Shown here: piece by piece, positions 14,649 to 17,161 of the stretch | Numbering within the stretch: position 1 is the stretch's first letter | Layout of the letters: the number at the start of each line of letters is the position of its first letter | Origin: an uncultured Eubacteriales bacterium | GTDB taxonomy: Bacteria; Bacillota_I; Bacilli_A; RF39; UBA660 | Length of the DNA stretch: 17,161 nt | Direction: 5' to 3' | NCBI GenBank assembly: GCA_900321795.1 | Contig: ONXO01000052.1 | Coordinates: forward strand, 1-17,161 | Translations under genes and position numbers: made by a program | Notes under the pieces: model-generated | What the model was told of the DNA's origin: nothing | What the model saw: only the letters and a program-made list of their open reading frames with translations | Database searches by the model: none

Positions 14649-15483
14649 TAGCATAGGAAAGATAGTAAGCATTAATAAAGATTTATATAGCGTAAGAGAA
14701 GGTGATAATGTCTTCTCTCTTTCTGTTAGGGGGAAACTTAAGAATATAAAACTGACTGTTGGAGACAACATAGAGTTTAATAAAAATACATTAACTATAG
14801 AAAAAGTATTAGATAGAAAAAACTCCTTAGAAAGACCTCTTGTATCTAACATAGATGAACTTTTTATAGTTGCAAGTTCTCATTTACCTAACTTTAGTAC
14901 TTATTTAATTGATAAGTTTCTAATACTAAGTGAAGCAAATAGTATAAAGCCAGTATTAATAGTAACTAAATTAGATTTATGCGCCAAGGAAGAAATAAAA
15001 GAAATAAATAGAACTTTAAAATACTATAAATCTATTGGCTATAAGGTTTTTACAAACAAAAACATATTTAGAATCAAAAGAGAAATGAGAGGTAAAGTCT
15101 TAGCTTTAGCAGGTCAAACTGGAGCTGGCAAGAGTACTTTATTAAATAAAATAGATAAAACATTGAATTTAGAAACGGGAGAAGTGAGTGAAGCTTTAGG
15201 AAGAGGAAGACACACTACTAGATTGACTAAACTTATGTATACAAATAAGGCTTTGATAGCAGATACACCAGGTTTTTCCTCTTTAGAACTATCTCTTACA
15301 AAAGAACAAATAAGAGATTCATTTATTGAATTTGGCTTTAAATGTAAATATAATACTTGCATGCATACTAGTAAAAATGGATGTGACGTAATAAGAAGAG
15401 TGGAAGAGGGAAAAATACTAAAAAGTAGATACGATAATTATATTAAATTAATAAGTGAGGTAAAAAATGAAGTTAAGTGGTAG
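14641..15483 (+). CDS. rsgA: RsgA, small-subunit ribosome-assembly GTPase
   Basis: RsgA (YjeQ/CpgA) binds the maturing 30S subunit and releases late assembly factors on GTP hydrolysis. I take ATG 14641 (280 residues), which has GAGGAAAG upstream and begins MNNSIGKIV like other family members; an in-frame ATG at 14620 is deeper inside prkC. Order: OB-fold at about 1-70, then a circularly permuted GTPase with G4 TKLD at 109-112, G1 GQTGAGKS at 158-165 and G3 DTPG at 208-211. The C-terminal zinc domain has Cys235, Cys240, His242 and Cys248. The start overlaps the prkC end by 8 bases and the stop overlaps rpe by 17. Confidence 0.95.
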   Translation: MNNSIGKIVSINKDLYSVREGDNVFSLSVRGKLKNIKLTVGDNIEFNKNTLTIEKVLDRKNSLERPLVSNIDELFIVASSHLPNFSTYLIDKFLILSEANSIKPVLIVTKLDLCAKEEIKEINRTLKYYKSIGYKVFTNKNIFRIKREMRGKVLALAGQTGAGKSTLLNKIDKTLNLETGEVSEALGRGRHTTRLTKLMYTNKALIADTPGFSSLELSLTKEQIRDSFIEFGFKCKYNTCMHTSKNGCDVIRRVEEGKILKSRYDNYIKLISEVKNEVKW

Positions 15484-16105
15484 TATTTTATCAAGTAAAT
15501 ATAGTGCTAAAGAAGCAATAAATGTTTACGATAAAACAGATATAGATTATATACATATAGATGTTATGGATGGTAAGTTTGTAGAAAGTAAAACTTATAC
15601 AATTGGCGATATAATTAAGTTCAGTAAACTAACGAATAAGCCTTTTGATGTTCATTTAATGGTAAATAACCCAGATAAATATATAGATGATTTATCTATA
15701 TTAAATGTAAATAACATAACTTTTCATTTGGAGGCAACGAAGAAACCATTAGAAGTAATTGAACACATAAAAAACAATGGTATAAAAGTCGGAATGGCAA
15801 TTAGTCCAGAAACTAATGTAAAAGAATTATTAGATTATCTTCCATATTTAGACTATGCTTTGGTAATGACAGTTACTCCCGGTGCTTCAGGACAGAAGTT
15901 TATGGAAAGTATGCTTTATAAAGTAGAAATACTAAAAAAAACTATAGAAGAAAAAGGCTTTAAAACTTTAGTATATGTAGATGGTGGAGTAAACGAAGAA
16001 AATCTTCCGCTTTTAAAAGAAAAAGATATTGATATGGTAGTAAGTTCTAATTACTTTTTGTCAGGTAATACTAAAGAAATAATAAATAATCTAAAGAAGG
16101 ATTAA
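15467..16105 (+). CDS. rpe: Ribulose-phosphate 3-epimerase
   Basis: Rpe interconverts ribulose 5-phosphate and xylulose 5-phosphate in the pentose phosphate pathway. The 212 residues form a TIM barrel of family length. Metal ligands are His30 and Asp32 (HIDVMDG), His63 (DVHLMV) and Asp172 (VDGGVN), with Asp32 and Asp172 as the acid/base pair. Two phosphate-site loops are unusual: VTPGASGQ at 136-143 instead of VNPGFGGQ, and VSSNYF where the family usually has AGSAIF. The enzyme is probably active because the metal and acid/base residues are kept, though another ketose- or hexulose-phosphate substrate cannot be excluded. ATG is inside rsgA (17-base overlap) after GAGGT. It is the last gene of the prpC operon in view, and I see no clear terminator before the next promoter. 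Confidence 0.88.
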   Translation: MKLSGSILSSKYSAKEAINVYDKTDIDYIHIDVMDGKFVESKTYTIGDIIKFSKLTNKPFDVHLMVNNPDKYIDDLSILNVNNITFHLEATKKPLEVIEHIKNNGIKVGMAISPETNVKELLDYLPYLDYALVMTVTPGASGQKFMESMLYKVEILKKTIEEKGFKTLVYVDGGVNEENLPLLKEKDIDMVVSSNYFLSGNTKEIINNLKKD

Positions 16106-16127
16106 CATATGTATTTTAAAAAGTACA

Positions 16128-16156
16128 TTGACAAATCATGCTATTTTTGATATAAT
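16128..16156 (+). promoter_or_regulatory. Consensus promoter of the OLE-like RNA
   Basis: TTGACA at 16128-16133, exactly 17 bases, TATAAT at 16151-16156 with an extended TGA. This is the best promoter in the window and gives a start near 16163, with no start codon or ribosome binding site for the next 450 bases. It therefore points to a structured RNA with strong, independent expression. Confidence 0.88.
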
Positions 16157-16162
16157 TTGTAT

Positions 16163-16616
16163 ATATGGTGCATTATTCTAGTCACTATATTGTCTGAAGA
16201 TGGGGCTAAAAATCCATCAATAGAATATTTCACTTCGTGTGTTTGCTTTTTGTGCCCAACTTAGGGTGGACATATGATTTAAAGATTAAGGATATATTAT
16301 AATGGCATATAATTACCGTCCTTAATTTGCGAAAAGTATTTTCTTAATTCTTGCCGTGAGTGGTTGTAAGGGATTTAAAAAATGAAATTACAACTGCAAA
16401 AGCGGATAAGGGCAATTCCCTGGTGTCAGAGAAAATCTCTAGAGTGTATGTATTATAAGTATTAAGGTATGGATTAAGTGGCAATCGAGTAACTAAATGC
16501 GGTGACGCTTAGTTGTTTTCCATAATGAGAAATCGCTTATTGGGTAACTGAAAGTGTGAAAACAGAGAAAGTCAACTCGACCTAAACCATAAAATTGATT
16601 TATAATATACCATAAT
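16163..16616 (+). ncRNA. ole: Large structured RNA, probable compact OLE RNA
   Basis: OLE RNAs form a membrane-bound ribonucleoprotein with OapA and help cells tolerate alcohols, cold and Mg stress. Here the 454 bases between a consensus promoter and a probable oapA have no coding frame. TATGGTG at 16164-16170 can pair with TACCATA at 16608-16614, enclosing the whole RNA. Hairpins: 16199-16203/16214-16218; 16285-16292/16319-16326 (8 bp); 16363-16369/16388-16394; 16409-16412/16418-16421; 16428-16432/16436-16440. A 3' domain is closed by TCGAGT 16485-16490 with ACTCGA 16575-16580; within it is a 9-bp hairpin with a GUGA tetraloop (16491-16514). The identity comes mainly from the adjacent OapA-like gene; I could not align it to the family. 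It is shorter than the roughly 600 nt I recall for OLE. Confidence 0.68.
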
Positions 16617-16636
16617 TTTTCCTTTAAGGTGATGAA

Positions 16637-17149
16637 ATGAAAAATAGATGGACTGTTATAGTCTTTTTAATTACATTTATATTAGCACTTTTATTTAGTG
16701 CTCTTTCTAATTTATTAGGTAGTTTAAATAATTGTTTTTTAATAGTAGCAACACTTTTAGTTATAATGGTAGGAATACTATTTGATATTGTTGGGACTGC
16801 TGTTTTATCTTGCGATATAAAAGTATTTCATTCAAAAGCATCACAAAAGATAAAAGGTAGTAAAGAAGCAGTTATACTTGCTAAAAATGCAACTAAAGTT
16901 TCAAGCATTTGTAATGATGTAGTTGGCGATATATGTGGTATTGTAAGTGGTAGTTTAGTTACTATACTAATTGCTAATTTATTTATAAATAAAGATTTGT
17001 CTTTATACAATATTTTAATTACATCTGTTTTATCTTCTTTAACTGTTGGAGGTAAGGCATTAGGTAAAACTTTTGCTGTAAAAAATAGCAATGATATAAT
17101 ATTTAGTGTAGGCAAGTTGCTATCAAATTTTACAAAAGAAAGAAACTGA
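16637..17149 (+). CDS. oapA: OapA-like OLE RNA-associated membrane protein
   Basis: A 170-residue integral membrane protein with four predicted helices at about 7-27, 34-58, 99-117 and 123-139. The basic stretch between helices 2 and 3 (about 62-87, ten Lys or His, no acid but one Asp/Glu) would suit RNA contact. DVVGD at 94-98 (DxxxD) and GIVSG at 101-105 (GxxxG) match motifs described for OapA of Bacillus halodurans, as do the size and topology. I see no clear RxxxR; a KNATK (83-87) lies where a basic pair might be replaced by lysines. The ATG follows AAGGTGATG. It starts 20 bases after the RNA ends, so both may share a transcript. No other family with this combination comes to mind. Confidence 0.72.
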   Translation: MKNRWTVIVFLITFILALLFSALSNLLGSLNNCFLIVATLLVIMVGILFDIVGTAVLSCDIKVFHSKASQKIKGSKEAVILAKNATKVSSICNDVVGDICGIVSGSLVTILIANLFINKDLSLYNILITSVLSSLTVGGKALGKTFAVKNSNDIIFSVGKLLSNFTKERN

Positions 17150-17161
17150 TTAGTTAATTAG

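Noticed and set aside
16601..16606. Separate oapA promoter at TATAAT 16601-16606
   Set aside because: No -35 at 16-18 bases, and these bases lie in the AT-rich 3' end of the predicted RNA. A weak internal promoter cannot be excluded.
16163..16616. RNase P RNA, tmRNA or SRP RNA as the identity of the structured RNA
   Set aside because: The conserved GAGGAAAGTCC core of RNase P, the tmRNA tRNA-like ends and tag reading frame, and the SRP GGAAGGAAGCAGCC-type core are all missing. The downstream OapA-like gene fits OLE instead.
1054..17115. Minus-strand ORFs of 60-146 codons across the window
   Set aside because: They all lie antisense to recognised genes, are serine/leucine/isoleucine-rich as expected from the complement of AT-rich coding DNA, and lack recognisable domains or ribosome binding sites.
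1..17161. CRISPR array, insertion sequence, prophage, tRNA or rRNA genes
   Set aside because: I saw no regularly spaced direct repeats, transposase or integrase motifs, or tRNA cloverleaf signatures; the codon use looks uniform.

Overview
The window looks like the chromosome of a low-G+C member of the Bacillota (roughly 30% G+C by eye). It is probably a compact-genome, Bacilli-like, uncultured lineage rather than a classical Bacillus or Clostridium. Reasons: strong AT bias, AGGAGG-type ribosome binding sites, an Ala T-box, short intergenic gaps, and two gene neighbourhoods known from Bacillus subtilis (recD2, a small YrzR-like gene, the yrrI permease, alaS; and rlmN, prpC, prkC, rsgA/cpgA, rpe). 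All genes recognised are on the + strand. TGA acts as a stop (alaS, the kinase-like gene and the last gene end in TGA), so the genetic code is standard. The exact taxon is inference.

Layout. 1-1416: tail of a probable cysteine desulfurase, thiI (tRNA 4-thiouridine / thiazole sulfur transfer), a 31-codon GTG-start ORF and a terminator. 1458-3762: ackA and an NrnA-like DHH phosphoesterase, one unit with its own promoter and terminator. 3864-4671: rpmG (L33, zinc form) and efp behind a near-consensus promoter. 4694-7158: recD2 and a 49-residue membrane-anchored small protein. 7173-8409: an AI-2E-family permease. 8400-12005: a tRNA-Ala T-box leader controlling a dNMP-kinase-like gene, an unusually short alaS and rlmN, which overlap one another by 4 bases. 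12063-16105: a Ser/Thr phosphatase-kinase module (prpC, prkC) with rsgA and rpe, all overlapping. 16128-17149: a strong consensus promoter, a structured RNA of about 455 nt, and a four-helix membrane protein.

The most interesting region is the last. The final protein carries DxxxD and GxxxG motifs next to a hydrophobic helix and has the size and topology of OapA, the membrane partner of OLE RNA (ornate, large, extremophilic RNA). The gene-free 500 bases in front of it hold a promoter, many hairpins, a GUGA-tetraloop hairpin inside a closed 3' domain, and a terminal helix joining the predicted transcription start to a point just before the oapA ribosome binding site. I read this as a compact OLE RNA / OapA ribonucleoprotein locus, shorter than the roughly 600 nt I recall for the family.

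The second notable point is alaS. Its 581 residues hold the catalytic, tRNA-binding and zinc/editing parts but lack both the beta-barrel normally found before the HxxxH motif and the C-terminal C-Ala domain. The gene is intact and tightly embedded in its operon, so this is a minimal enzyme and not a broken one.
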